The notes under the pieces were generated by a model. That model ran no database searches. It was not told the origin of the DNA and worked only from the letters and a program-made list of their open reading frames with translations. From Asparagopsis taxiformis (lineage: Eukaryota; Rhodophyta; Florideophyceae; Bonnemaisoniales; Bonnemaisoniaceae), in NCBI GenBank assembly GCA_030407315.1, contig JALQPE010002338.1:1-64000 (forward strand): a stretch of DNA of 64,000 nt, in the 5' to 3' direction. A program made the position numbers and the translations under genes. Of this stretch, positions 19,981 to 29,989 are shown piece after piece (positions within the stretch are counted from its first letter, which is position 1; the number at the start of each line of letters is the position of its first letter).

Positions 19981-20649
19981 CTACTCTCCCCCGCTCGCGA
20001 CTGCGGGCTTCAGTTTCTGAAATTCTTCCAAAGCAGTGCGAACTTGCGCAACCCCCTCGTGAGCCTCAACTTGATCCTTCTTCTTACCGCTTTTGTCTAC
20101 CCTGCGCAACAAGTCAGTGGTTCGCTTAGAAATCTTTAATCCTTCCTCTCTATCTTCCTTCGACTCCAGTTTCCTTGAGATAGATTCCATGCCCTCCCGC
20201 TCAACGGCGTTATTAAATAGCCTGGTGAATCGGCGCACCCCGTTCCAGTCCTCTTCATCGATCATGCTTTCTAGCTCGTTCAACTGCTCGCTTGCCTTTC
20301 CTACGGCATCAAATGACGCACGTAGCGCGTTGGTTCGTGCTTCTTCTGCTTCTTTCTTTCTCTGATTGAACAGTTCAAATTCCTCGTCGAGTATAGTTTT
20401 CGGTACGTCAGCACCAGCCCGCTCAGCCGCTATGAATACTCCGCCCAACACTGCACCTGAAAGTGCAATGAACTGCCGACGGCATGGCATCGAGCTCATT
20501 GATATTGTTATGTCATGCCCAAATGTAGTGATGCTCCGCTGAACCTGTCTGTGGCTGTGCTGCTCACATTTGAGAGAATAACTCCGCGTGGAGCGCGTGC
20601 GATTCGCCAGAAAAGTCGACTGCAGAAAAGCAACACTTGTTAAATCCAT
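19981..20649 (-). CDS. thylakoid lumen protein, PsbQ-prime-like
   Basis: 222 residues from ATG 20649. A basic, Ser/Thr/Arg-rich transit region (residues 1-55) is followed by the twin-arginine lumen signal CRRQFIALSGAVLGGVFIAA, with likely cleavage after AGA near residue 80. The mature part, about 140 residues, is an all-helical charged chain (EFELFNQRKKEAEEARTNAL, LNELESMIDEEDWNGVRRFT, LLRRVDKSGKKKDQVEAHEG). Length, four-helix pattern and Tat targeting fit PsbQ-prime, the extrinsic photosystem II subunit of red algae and diatoms; I judge this by pattern, not by alignment. The lack of an ER-type signal before the transit peptide argues for a primary plastid. Other lumenal helical proteins remain possible. 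Confidence 0.65.
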   Translation of the reverse strand: MDLTSVAFLQSTFLANRTRSTRSYSLKCEQHSHRQVQRSITTFGHDITISMSSMPCRRQFIALSGAVLGGVFIAAERAGADVPKTILDEEFELFNQRKKEAEEARTNALRASFDAVGKASEQLNELESMIDEEDWNGVRRFTRLFNNAVEREGMESISRKLESKEDREEGLKISKRTTDLLRRVDKSGKKKDQVEAHEGVAQVRTALEEFQKLKPAVASGGE

Positions 20650-20814
20650 TTCTCATTACCAGAGTTGCAACGGGTTTAACATACAAGTCCACGCGTTTTT
20701 GCAACAATATCTTGCCAACTTCCTAATCTCGGACCACTGCAACGTGTGTTTGAGATCATAAATCTAAAAAAACTACGTGTGGAGCAAAGGCTACCGGTGT
20801 GAAGTCGGCTTAGA

Positions 20815-22344
20815 TCATTTTCGCTCGTGGGCAAGATCGATGAGCGCGTGAATCTCTTCCTGTAAAATTTCTACAAACCGTTGAGGATCAGCAATACGCC
20901 CTTTATCTCCCGAAACGCCGATGGCAATCCTACCAGCATATGAAAGCAGACTGACGACGACACCAATGTGCCCATCACTGGGTGCAAAACAATGCATCGA
21001 CGTGACCTTTACTCCGCCCATTTCAACGTTCTTCGTGGGGCCGGGAACGTTAGTAAAAAGCATCGATGCAACTCTGGTCAGCCTTCGCCAAATTCGCCGT
21101 CCAGTTCTGTGCGGAAGTGCGCAAACGATACCGACGAGTGTCATAAGCATGGCTGGTTGCAGACTTCGTTTCATGCGAAGGAGACCCGATTTACACTTCT
21201 GTAACCGGTCAACCAGTCGAGGCTCTGAAACGTGCAACGGTATACTGACTATTGCAAATTTGTTAGACACATCTTGCTGTCGAAAAGAGTCGAGCGCATG
21301 ACCGTTCACCGGAATGCCCACGCGCATGCTTTTCAAATCGCGTGGATTGTCGCCAGTTTCTTGCAGATATCTGCGCGTAGAACCAGATATGGCCGTGTAG
21401 AAAACGTCATTAAGTGTTGCGTTGAGCTGTCGTGCTGTTGTTTTGAGTTCGGCTAGGGAGATTTCCGAAGGCGGCAGTAGCGCGCAGACCTTTTCACGCT
21501 GGATCGGAGTTCGTGTAAACGTGCTTTTCGGTTCGCAAATTAGAACGCGAATTGTACTGTTGTATGTGTCTTCAACTACTTCGAAAATCTTTAGCATCAG
21601 TATGAACGGAAGTCGGAAAATGGACAGAAAACTTCTTTTCCGCGTTAAGGGCTGGGCTTTTTTCTTCTGCTGTCTGTGCGGGAGAACGAGCACTTGCGAT
21701 GCAGTAGCTTCCTTGGGAGTGTCCGTGAGTTCAGATGTGAAAAACTTGATGAGACCAACACCATCGCCAATGGAATGGTGGACGCGGAAGACAATCGTGC
21801 AGGACTGTGATGTATCATCGTTATCCAGCCGCGCTACGGACCACGCAGGGAACACATGGAGCTTCCACAGAGGGCGAGAAAGGTCGAGTGGGGTCGATAT
21901 GATCTCGGATAATCGTCCGGAAAAAATTTGTTCGCGCTGTTGCCATGTCTTGGACGGATCGATGATGGGCTCAATGGAAACGTGATGTTTTTGGAGAAGG
22001 TCGGAGTCGATTGTGAACCCAGGCACAGGCTGGTATGAAAATTGAGTATGGTTGTTTCCAACAAGACGGCTGGAGAAACGAGGATGGTGAAGCAGACGTG
22101 GGAGGAAAACTTTGTTAAACCACTCGATGTCGAGGTTTTCTGCAAGTGACATGCAACCAGTTATTACGACAGGGTTTTCGACCGCGCTTTCAGCTGCCAT
22201 AAGCTTCTCGATGGGTGCCAGTTTTTTCCATCGTTCGTTGGCCATTTTTGCGTGATGCGATGGGGTTCTTGGTGGAAACTTGGAGGGACGGTGAGGGTCA
22301 GATTGTGCGCGCACGACTTGGGTAGCGCGCTTCGCTGCTGGCAT
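20815..22344 (-). CDS. wax ester synthase / diacylglycerol acyltransferase (WS/DGAT), copy A
   Basis: 509 residues from ATG 22344 (MPAAKRATQ); the frame is open slightly upstream but only from a TTG. The condensing active-site motif HHSIGDG lies near residue 188 (VFRVHHSIGDGVGLIKFF). C-terminal family hallmarks are present: NDVFYTAISGSTRRYL, ASMLFTNVPGPTKNV and YAGRIAIGVSGDKG. The family transfers acyl groups from acyl-CoA to fatty alcohol or diacylglycerol, making wax esters or storage oil at the ER or lipid droplets. Full length and all core motifs point to an active enzyme. No clear N-terminal membrane span is seen; one hydrophobic segment (FRLPFILMLKIFEVV) lies in the middle. It is a paralog of the gene at 26279-27829. 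Confidence 0.85.
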   Translation of the reverse strand: MPAAKRATQVVRAQSDPHRPSKFPPRTPSHHAKMANERWKKLAPIEKLMAAESAVENPVVITGCMSLAENLDIEWFNKVFLPRLLHHPRFSSRLVGNNHTQFSYQPVPGFTIDSDLLQKHHVSIEPIIDPSKTWQQREQIFSGRLSEIISTPLDLSRPLWKLHVFPAWSVARLDNDDTSQSCTIVFRVHHSIGDGVGLIKFFTSELTDTPKEATASQVLVLPHRQQKKKAQPLTRKRSFLSIFRLPFILMLKIFEVVEDTYNSTIRVLICEPKSTFTRTPIQREKVCALLPPSEISLAELKTTARQLNATLNDVFYTAISGSTRRYLQETGDNPRDLKSMRVGIPVNGHALDSFRQQDVSNKFAIVSIPLHVSEPRLVDRLQKCKSGLLRMKRSLQPAMLMTLVGIVCALPHRTGRRIWRRLTRVASMLFTNVPGPTKNVEMGGVKVTSMHCFAPSDGHIGVVVSLLSYAGRIAIGVSGDKGRIADPQRFVEILQEEIHALIDLAHERK

Positions 22345-23244
22345 CAACAAGGCTTGAGATTTCCTTTCCAAGTTTGATAATCGCCCATCTTTTCCACGAA
22401 TAATATAGTGACGACCAGCTCATGCTGCAAATGTATTGGTTCGTTCTCGCCAAGGATTCATTCGGGGATATTATTTTCATTTGACATTTAAGCATCTGCG
22501 ATGGGCCGACTTAATTATGTGCTTTTGTGCCCTTCTCACCTCCCTGGATAGTCTGCAATTTTGTCCCAGCGTTGTTCTCTTTGCCTCTTAATCTGAGATT
22601 CACTCAGTTGAGCTCAAGTGCCATGATGGGCCACCATGTTGAGTCATCAGACGTGTGCAGACTTACATTACTCCTTGTTATCTATGTATTTCCATTCGCG
22701 ATCAATCATCAACAAACTAAATTAGTTCGATCCAGGAACCCGTGCTTCTCTACCATGCATCAATGGACTGGCCTATCATTTTCTACGATTATCGAGTCTC
22801 CAGCAAACACAAATTTTATTCATCACCACATAACTCATATCGCCACTCACTCTCCTTTCTATAGCGCATAATTTATCGACAACTGCAATTGTTCCAATCA
22901 ATAATTGGTTGACCGCATTGCTTACATTTTGGTGGCTTCTCGCAACGAATATACCCTGCTACCATCATCTCCAAATCTAGTTGCTTGACGACTGCTACTC
23001 ATAAGACTATCCATGGCAGGCTACCGTAACGGTAGAGGCCGAGCCGTATCATATCAACTCCAAATTCATCAACGTTTTACATATTCTGCAGATATCTCTG
23101 TTGGTGAACACATTATTTCTCAGTTCTGCGCCTGTGCGAATAAACAATTATATCCGCTTCATCTTCATAGCTAGCTAAACTATGGTATTCAAAGGACAAA
23201 CGCACTAATTAATTTCTAGGCTGTTTTGTCGGCTCTCCAATATC
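22345..23244. other. intergenic, nothing recognised
   Basis: About 900 bp between WS/DGAT copy A and the first eight-cysteine gene. No supported feature beyond the presumed promoter of copy A. Confidence 0.5.
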
Positions 23245-23805
23245 TTACCTGTAGAAATACTTGAACTTCCGTTTCGGCTTTGGAGTTGGTTTCGGCTTGA
23301 AAGGAGAGTAAAAGACTCTCCTCACTGACTTAACTCCACAGAATAATTTCTCTCCATAGTACCCCTTTCTGTGCGTAAGAACTATTTCCCTCCTTAACAC
23401 ACGTTTCTTGCATCGAAGCAATTTGTGGCTACTGGATCTTCTATGGTAGCCTCGAGAAACACATGCATACTTCGGCTTACACGGATGTCTCTCACATCTA
23501 TGACTGTGTGGGTTAACTATTTTGAAGCATCCCCGTTTCGGGACCCCAATCTTCTTGCAGGTACAGAATTTTGGAAGCACGGCCACAGTATATGTGTGGC
23601 TTGCTCCCATCAATCCTTTACCAACCAGAGTTCTTAGATATTGCATTTTTCCAGGGACGTTGAAATGAGAGTTTGCGACCATCATTTTCTCATCCTTGAA
23701 TGTATTGCGCACGGCTGAGCTAACCGTCCCATCATTCGAAGGGATAGAGTGCGACTGCACAAAACAAAGAAGAAGAATGAAGGCGAAAAGAGGAATTTTC
23801 TCCAT
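23245..23805 (-). CDS. secreted basic eight-cysteine protein, copy A
   Basis: 186 residues from ATG 23805 (MEKIPLFAFILLLCFVQSHS, a clear signal peptide). After a variable region of about 70 residues comes a domain with eight cysteines in the order CxC, C, C-x4-C-x5-C, C, C (FCTCKKIGVPKRGCF, RCERHPCKPKYAC, LLRCKKR, GYYGEKLFC). That number suits four disulfides. The mature protein is very basic and ends in a Pro/Lys-rich tail (KPKPTPKPKRKFKYFYR). I recognise no family. Net charge and cysteine spacing suggest an extracellular protein that binds acidic polysaccharide or membranes, for example a cell-wall or antimicrobial protein; this is inference. It pairs with the paralog on the opposite strand at 25353. 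Confidence 0.75.
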   Translation of the reverse strand: MEKIPLFAFILLLCFVQSHSIPSNDGTVSSAVRNTFKDEKMMVANSHFNVPGKMQYLRTLVGKGLMGASHTYTVAVLPKFCTCKKIGVPKRGCFKIVNPHSHRCERHPCKPKYACVSRGYHRRSSSHKLLRCKKRVLRREIVLTHRKGYYGEKLFCGVKSVRRVFYSPFKPKPTPKPKRKFKYFYR

Positions 23806-25352
23806 GCTTGCCACTCACACTAAGGAAGAGACCAGTACGAAAAGTAAGGAGCCGATATGAACGTGTGTTAGGAAGAGTAACTTCATGTGAATAGCTGTAG
23901 TTATATTGTAAATTTGTACATCGACCACAGCATTCGAGGGGTTCAGAGATGTTCGAACGTTGTGATTTGGAAGGTGCGGCTGGCAATATTATCCACTGTG
24001 TCTTCTTTCAGGGGTTTTTTCCACGATGTAAGGCGTAAAGCGTTCTATATTTTTGTAAGCATCGAAGGATACTAAGTGTGGAGGGGTGCCGGGGAAGATT
24101 TGGTGGCAAGAATGGCATCCGATATTCTAAGCAAGTACAATCCTCTGTGACTTGCATGCTTGGCATTCTCATCTCCGCCAAGAATCTGGTTTCCACATGA
24201 TCTCTACCTACAATATGTATCGCGTCGCATCACAACAGGGTTTCTGTGGTCATTTGCTTGTTACTAATCTCAAGTTGCTTCGCGATCGAATCTGCCACGC
24301 ACATGATAATGCACAGAGAGCATGGTGGACACGATTTATGTATTTCTTTACCTTCCTGGATGCAGTGATATGTTTCATCTGATGGAATACGTCATTAGTA
24401 AGGAAAAATTGATGGGGATCCTGAGTGAAGGCTGTGCATTGCGAATTGAATTTTGTGCTGGGTTGATATTCGCTTTTATCACAGGTGCGTTCGCTATTGG
24501 GGAAAATACGCACACCTATAGATCCACAAGAAAGGGTTTAATTGGTTTTTAGCACTCCAGCAATGTGCTGCTGGTGCTCTTTCATGAAGTGTTCCGGATG
24601 TTCACTGGACGATGTGAAAATGGAGAGGAAAATGGAAATCTCACATTGCTTCAATGGGTTAAGCCTCTCAAGCAAACGTTCTTCATTTGCATTGGAGTCT
24701 GTCTTTTCACTAGGAACCAACATATCAGGAATAGATAGGCGGATTATCGATGACTTTCGCGTTTAGTCCATCCACCAACGTTCCGATTTCCGAGGGACAT
24801 AGTTTCTATGCTGTAATTCCAGGTATTGATTTCGGGTGGAAATGCTCAAGCTCTGATACCCTATTGGGATAAGACATATTCTAGTCTCGAGAACGAGTTG
24901 GAAGGATTTTGCATAACAAGACAGCCTCGTGCGTGGAGGGCCTATTGAAAAGTGCTCTGCAAGCTGTTTTTGGCTAAGGAAAACGCAGGATAGTATTCGA
25001 ACCTTTCGGAAACCACACCCAGTTGGACAATGACAGTGCCAATTTAATCAAAGACTTCTTGCACCTCTCAGGATATTGTACTCATTACTCGTATCTGTTT
25101 TCTATTCCTTCCACTCTAATATGCCTCGGAGCCCTCCACACTTTGAATCGCATATCCGACCCGGAATGTCTGATGATTCAGAAGTGTGCGGAGAAGAATT
25201 GATCCTTATTCTTTCTCGGAAGAGAACGATCCTGGAGGTTCAGTACACTGCCTTGGTGAATTCGAAAGTACCACTGATCCTTATCGTTTTTGGAGCACCA
25301 TTAAACAAAATTGTCATTGCTGAAACAGGTTTGCAGCAGTTCCTTCGCTAAC
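23806..25352. promoter_or_regulatory. 1.5-kb head-to-head intergenic region between the eight-cysteine paralogs
   Basis: The two paralogs start outward from this segment, so it should carry both promoters. Open frames inside (for example 24322-24552 and 24542-24766) lack recognisable motifs and are probably chance. Confidence 0.45.
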
Positions 25353-25880
25353 ATGAAGATCTTTCTGTTGCTCAGTTCCCTTCTCGTATTGCACTCCTCA
25401 GTGTTTTCACACTCTACAGATTCACAGAATGAAATTTATTCTGCAGCTGCCTCCCGATCTGACAAAGCACTCAATGGTGTGGAGGGGAGCATCACTAACG
25501 GGTACTATGGTATGACTCAGAATGTGTTGCCTCAGCACACGATGCGTCGTCGACGTCCTAGTAAAGGGCTCGTTGCTTGGCCCAACTTTTGCCCCTGTAA
25601 GAAGATTGGAACCCCACGAGGGGCTTGTTTTGAGTTTGTCGATGTGCGAAGCCGTAGATGCAAGAAAGTGCCCTGCAAGCCGAAGTATGTATGCCTGCCG
25701 AAGGATTATAATGGAAATTATGGCGGCAGGACAGTGCTGAAATGCGTTAAACGTGTTTCGATGAAACGGATTGTGTTTGCAGAAAGGAAAGGATACTATG
25801 GGGAGAAGCTGTTCTGCAACAAGTTGTCAAGCAGGAGAGTATTCTACGTACCGCAGCGCAGACGCAAATTTTATAGATAG
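25353..25880 (+). CDS. secreted basic eight-cysteine protein, copy B
   Basis: 175 residues from ATG 25353 (MKIFLLLSSLLVLHSSVFSHS, a signal peptide); an upstream TTG extension is not needed. The eight-cysteine domain matches copy A in cysteine order and in most of its second half: FCPCKKIGTPRGACF, RCKKVPCKPKYVCLP, KGYYGEKLFC and SSRRVFY, ending KFYR. The N-terminal linker is unrelated in sequence and includes an RRRR patch at about residue 65 that could be a processing site. Retention of all cysteines and the signal peptide despite divergence elsewhere argues that both copies are functional. No known family is recognised. Confidence 0.75.
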   Translation: MKIFLLLSSLLVLHSSVFSHSTDSQNEIYSAAASRSDKALNGVEGSITNGYYGMTQNVLPQHTMRRRRPSKGLVAWPNFCPCKKIGTPRGACFEFVDVRSRRCKKVPCKPKYVCLPKDYNGNYGGRTVLKCVKRVSMKRIVFAERKGYYGEKLFCNKLSSRRVFYVPQRRRKFYR

Positions 25881-26278
25881 AGTGAACACAAGAGCCCGAC
25901 AGGGAAAGGCTTAGCTAGCTTAAGGGCGGAACGAAATGTTTGCTTGCAGATCAGAGGAGGAATATCCGACTGGTACTCGATGTTTTATGCGGCACGTGAG
26001 ATGTGTGCTGTAAAAATTGCTAGCCTGTAAGTAAAACGATAGATGGACCTGGAATTGGGATGAAAGACAATATATGAAACTGCTTGTCACGTATGCAAAC
26101 CACGGCCAGTGAACTCGATTGGTTTGTGTTAACTTCGATGTTTGGTCATTACAGGTGCAAAATAATCGTTTTGGCGACAGCGCAGAAGTCCGCTTACCGT
26201 TCTCTTTGGCTTGTGTGAGTTATTGTTTGCTGCAGTCAAAACTACGGCTCGTGATGAAACAACAGGCACAAGTCCATA

Positions 26279-27829
26279 CTACTTGCTGGACTGCTTACTC
26301 ATTTCAATGATACCTGTGATTTCCTCACACAAGAAATCTAACAACTTTTGTGGATGCAATACACGGTTGGCATCACCAGAAGCCGCCATACCAAAATTAC
26401 CGCCATAGGAGAATATACCAACATTGGCGCCTGTATGCACATCACACGGTGGCAGGAAATGCACTGCTTCAACTTCGATCTCTCCAACCTGTACTTTCTC
26501 CTTCGGTCCAGCAACATTGGAGAATAATACTGACGTCGATGCCGCCAGATGAGCCCATAGTTTTTTTCTCATCGTTTTTGGCAGTCCACTGATAATTTTG
26601 AAAGCAGTAAGTACAAGTGCTGGCTGTTGACTGCTTTTCAAGCGTGCCATCGCCTCTGCGCACCTCCTCACGCGCTTCTCCCGATTTTCAACATGTACGC
26701 CCAATGGTACTGGAATCATAGCCAGCTGGTTGGACACATCCGAAGGGTTGAATTCATTGAACATGTGTTTGTTGAATGGCATAGCAGCGCGCATTCTCTT
26801 CATTGAATTGGGATTATCTCCGTAATGTGATAGATATGAACGGACGGCACCGGATACAGCAGCCAGAAGAAGATCGTTGATGGTAATATTGAGAGCTTTC
26901 GATGCTTCCTTGACTTGCTCCACACTGATGTTAGTTTGCGGTACAATAGCACAAAGATTTCCTTGTTGCACTTCTGGTGAGGTTATAATACTGGGCGGAT
27001 CATGCACTAGCGCTTTGAGTGATACCATGTGCAATGAATACAACGAATTTTTCAAACGTGACGCCATACCGCGTTTAGTTGTATCGTACGCCTCAGAATT
27101 GGTATGCTCTTCAGAAGCTCGACGCTGTCGTTTTGGCGGTACCAGAAGGCTACCCAAACTGATGTGTTCTGGTTTATCCGCAACTTCGGCCAGAAAGTAT
27201 TTCACGAGACCAATACCATCAGCTAGACTATGATGCACGCGTAAAACCAATGTGGAAGTGTCCTCCACATGCTTGTCCTCGCGCTGCACCAAACTCCACG
27301 ATGGAAATAGGAACACTTTCCATAACGGTCGATCCCTGTTGAGAGGAACCGAGGAAATCTCGGATAAATGTGATGTGAAAATTCTGTGTTGTTCTTTCAG
27401 TGGCTCTTTGGTATCAATCGGTGGCTCGACTGATACATGATATTCCTTAAGATCGGCACAGTTTCTGGTAAATCCAGGAACGGGTTCGTAAACGAATCGG
27501 CCGCGCTTGCCTTGGACGACCTTACTGGAGAATCGAGGATGGGTGAGTAGACGTGGAATGAATACGGAGTGAAGCCATTTGGTAGAAACATTTTCATCAA
27601 GTGAGAGGCATATAGTGATAACATCTGGCTTGTTGGGTACGAATTCTTCCAACATAATTTGCTCTAGCGGCTGCACCAGTCTCCAAGAGGCGTCCATTTC
27701 GTGCATGGACAAGCGGGGGGGATAGAGTTGATCGAGATTGTGGTCGACTAGTGAAGCTGGGATGACTGTTAAGTGTGCTCGAGATGAGTAGGGTGTCGAA
27801 ACCGGGCCCATCTGACAGTGCTGGCGCAT
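26279..27829 (-). CDS. wax ester synthase / diacylglycerol acyltransferase (WS/DGAT), copy B
   Basis: From ATG 27829 (MRQHCQMGPVS) the protein has 516 residues. The frame is open back to an ATG at 27961, but that start would overlap the end of the same-strand XRCC3-like gene, so I prefer the shorter form. The active-site motif HHSLADG lies near residue 198 (LRVHHSLADGIGLVKYFLAE). NDLLLAAVSGAVRSYL, SVLFSNVAGPKEKVQ and YGGNFGMAASGDANR match the family's C-terminal blocks. The reaction is as for copy A: acyl-CoA-dependent synthesis of wax esters or triacylglycerol. Sequence divergence between the two copies is large, so the duplication is not recent and substrate preference may differ. Confidence 0.85.
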   Translation of the reverse strand: MRQHCQMGPVSTPYSSRAHLTVIPASLVDHNLDQLYPPRLSMHEMDASWRLVQPLEQIMLEEFVPNKPDVITICLSLDENVSTKWLHSVFIPRLLTHPRFSSKVVQGKRGRFVYEPVPGFTRNCADLKEYHVSVEPPIDTKEPLKEQHRIFTSHLSEISSVPLNRDRPLWKVFLFPSWSLVQREDKHVEDTSTLVLRVHHSLADGIGLVKYFLAEVADKPEHISLGSLLVPPKRQRRASEEHTNSEAYDTTKRGMASRLKNSLYSLHMVSLKALVHDPPSIITSPEVQQGNLCAIVPQTNISVEQVKEASKALNITINDLLLAAVSGAVRSYLSHYGDNPNSMKRMRAAMPFNKHMFNEFNPSDVSNQLAMIPVPLGVHVENREKRVRRCAEAMARLKSSQQPALVLTAFKIISGLPKTMRKKLWAHLAASTSVLFSNVAGPKEKVQVGEIEVEAVHFLPPCDVHTGANVGIFSYGGNFGMAASGDANRVLHPQKLLDFLCEEITGIIEMSKQSSK

Positions 27830-27923
27830 CTTACAGCACGACAATTTGTTTGTGCTCGTCTGATTGGTTGTATATAAGTTGTGGGTTATAACATTTTGAG
27901 CGAAGCCAGGAATAGCGCGGCGA

Positions 27924-28997
27924 CTACCATTGTCCACGTCTTGTGTCGAGCTGAGCGGCATCCAGTGTAACGCCCGACTCGTTTATTACATACGGCACTC
28001 CCTGTGCGTCGGTAACGGGCAGGTAGCTCGAGTGCAAAATGCGAGCAAAACGTTTCACATCACCATGCGCTCTTTGACTGAGAAACACTCGCGTCGCGAC
28101 ACAATTCGCCCACGTCACACCCAGCGCGGGAGCGATAGTACTCAATGTTTGCACGTCAATTTCAAAACGTTGCGACACTTGATTCACACATATACACACG
28201 CCTTGCACTCGATTCACCGCTCGTCTCAACGCCATGGCCATCAGTGCCAGATGGTTTGCACGTGACATGGCGTCCTCGAATTCCGGTCGATAGAGTGCTG
28301 TGACCGAGTCGATGAGGACGACACGTGCGTTACTTTGGCGCAGCAGGTGTGGCAAGCGCACGTCCGCCCAGTACAGTAGATCGTCGACCGAGTCGACTTT
28401 TTCGACGACGATCGAGGACAGTAGCGAGTTGCGCGACAGATTGAAGCGATCACTTAGTGCGGTTGCGACTTGCGTGATGCGTCGTATCGGAGGCGGGCCT
28501 TCTGTAAATGCAAACACAGCTTTGGATGCGAGCCCACCGTGAAATTGAGGTATTGCGCTCATAAGTGCTAACTGAATAGCGATTTGCGTCTTTCCCACAC
28601 CAGCCGTTCCGCTGATTTCCAGTATGTCGCCATGTTCGACGGGTATACCACCGTCGAATAAATCGTCCAACGTTGCACAGCCCGTTTTCAGAACCGAGGC
28701 ATTCATGCACGACGCATTGATGTGCGGAACCGATCCGGTGGCTGCGAGAAAGTCAGCGGAGAGCGTGACCGGCGTGATATGCATGGGTTCATCTTGCGCT
28801 TGAATTAACTCGTGTGCAAGCCAGGGTAGTAGGTCGGGAGGAAATGTATGAATGACTGGACGACTCAGTTGTTCTGCTACTGCAAGACATCCGTTTTCAT
28901 GCAGAATTTGCTTAGCTTGTGCGCGCAAAGCCTCCTCTTCGACGCCCGATTGCGATTCAAGACATTGGGTGGGCGGTGAAGCAGTTCTGGATAGCAT
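27924..28997 (-). CDS. RAD51 paralog, XRCC3-like recombinase
   Basis: 357 residues from the first ATG at 28997. The frame extends upstream without ATG to a TTG at 29141, so an unseen 5' exon is possible. The RecA-type core has Walker A GTAGVGKT near residue 130 (DILEISGTAGVGKTQIAIQL) and Walker B ARVVLIDSVTALYR near 226. The C-terminal PALGVTWANCVATRVFLSQ strongly resembles XRCC3 (PALGITWAN). XRCC3 partners with RAD51C in resolving recombination intermediates and repairing breaks. The N-terminal 80 residues do not match clearly but could be the usual helical linker domain. It is divergent from the plastid gene at 29218, with about 220 bp between. Confidence 0.8.
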   Translation of the reverse strand: MLSRTASPPTQCLESQSGVEEEALRAQAKQILHENGCLAVAEQLSRPVIHTFPPDLLPWLAHELIQAQDEPMHITPVTLSADFLAATGSVPHINASCMNASVLKTGCATLDDLFDGGIPVEHGDILEISGTAGVGKTQIAIQLALMSAIPQFHGGLASKAVFAFTEGPPPIRRITQVATALSDRFNLSRNSLLSSIVVEKVDSVDDLLYWADVRLPHLLRQSNARVVLIDSVTALYRPEFEDAMSRANHLALMAMALRRAVNRVQGVCICVNQVSQRFEIDVQTLSTIAPALGVTWANCVATRVFLSQRAHGDVKRFARILHSSYLPVTDAQGVPYVINESGVTLDAAQLDTRRGQW

Positions 28998-29217
28998 ACT
29001 ACGGACAGCAGCCTGAACGGCTGGTGGGAAAATCAAGTGTCCGTGGTGTACACGGTGCGACCAATTGAATAAGCGCGTTTTATGCCTCTCGTATCTCACT
29101 TGAAGGCTGTGCCAAACACCGCCTCGATTGTCAACCGTCAAAAAATCACATTAATAGAGCGAGCGAGCTCAAATCCTCGCCATTCACAACTCTGCCCAAC
29201 TCGTCCCGCATCCCAAC

Positions 29218-29799
29218 ATGTCCTCTCTCGGCTTCATCTCCACTGCACCAACCCTCAACGTCTCCTCATTCACCGGCCGTCAACTCTGCGCACAGACGCA
29301 GACGCAGCCATCACCACAAAATGTGCGCCGGCCCGCACAGATATACATGAAGAAGAGTCGCTTCCACCAGCCATTGCAGCCTAGTCGCCAGGACCGCATG
29401 TCCTTGCCTGAGGATGGCACCCCTGTCTTCGCGATTTTCGTGCGCACCAACCGTGCAAAGCTATGGTACCCTCTCGGTGCCGTGCAGGGAGACGACCGTT
29501 CCAAGGGCATTGTGAACGCTCTCAAGGGCAATTTCGCGCGCGGAATGTACGAAAATGCGCTCGACAAGGGGATTGCCCAGACCGTTTATGGTAAGGACAA
29601 TAACAGATACGTTTCCAATGCTGTGCGTATGTATCCGCAATTGAAAAAGTACTCCAAACAGCTCGAGTTTGGCTATAAAGTTGCGGCTGTCGGTCTCGAC
29701 GACCAGCCCACCAAGGTTATATCAAAGGAGATGGCGTTGCCATTCACCGCGTGGGCAAAGAAAAAGATGGATGATGCCCTCGACTCGATCAAGGGTTAA
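29218..29799 (+). CDS. plastid-targeted HHL1-like protein
   Basis: 193 residues from ATG 29218. The first 50 residues are Ser/Thr/Gln-rich with almost no acids (MSSLGFISTAPTLNVSSF), a typical transit peptide with an early Phe as in red algal plastids. The mature part (FAIFVRTNRAKLWYPLGAVQ, KGIVNALKGNFARGMYENAL, VRMYPQLKKYSKQLEFGYKV) resembles the chloroplast protein HHL1 of plants, which takes part in photosystem II repair under strong light; the match is from memory of the family pattern. It is convergent with the TOG gene, 190 bp apart, and shares its upstream region with the XRCC3-like gene. Confident about plastid targeting, less so about the family. Confidence 0.65.
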   Translation: MSSLGFISTAPTLNVSSFTGRQLCAQTQTQPSPQNVRRPAQIYMKKSRFHQPLQPSRQDRMSLPEDGTPVFAIFVRTNRAKLWYPLGAVQGDDRSKGIVNALKGNFARGMYENALDKGIAQTVYGKDNNRYVSNAVRMYPQLKKYSKQLEFGYKVAAVGLDDQPTKVISKEMALPFTAWAKKKMDDALDSIKG

Positions 29800-29989
29800 C
29801 TAGTGTAGCTCAATATCTATTTGTTGCACGTAGACCATCATCGCGCTAGTTGCAACTCATATAAACCGCGTAACTTTACAAGTGTATTCTCATTCACAGT
29901 CGTTTCTCTTCCGATGTACTCTTAAGCCGGCGTATCGGAAATACAAGGCGTACTTCCACCCCAATATTCATTTTCAAACAATCACGCTC

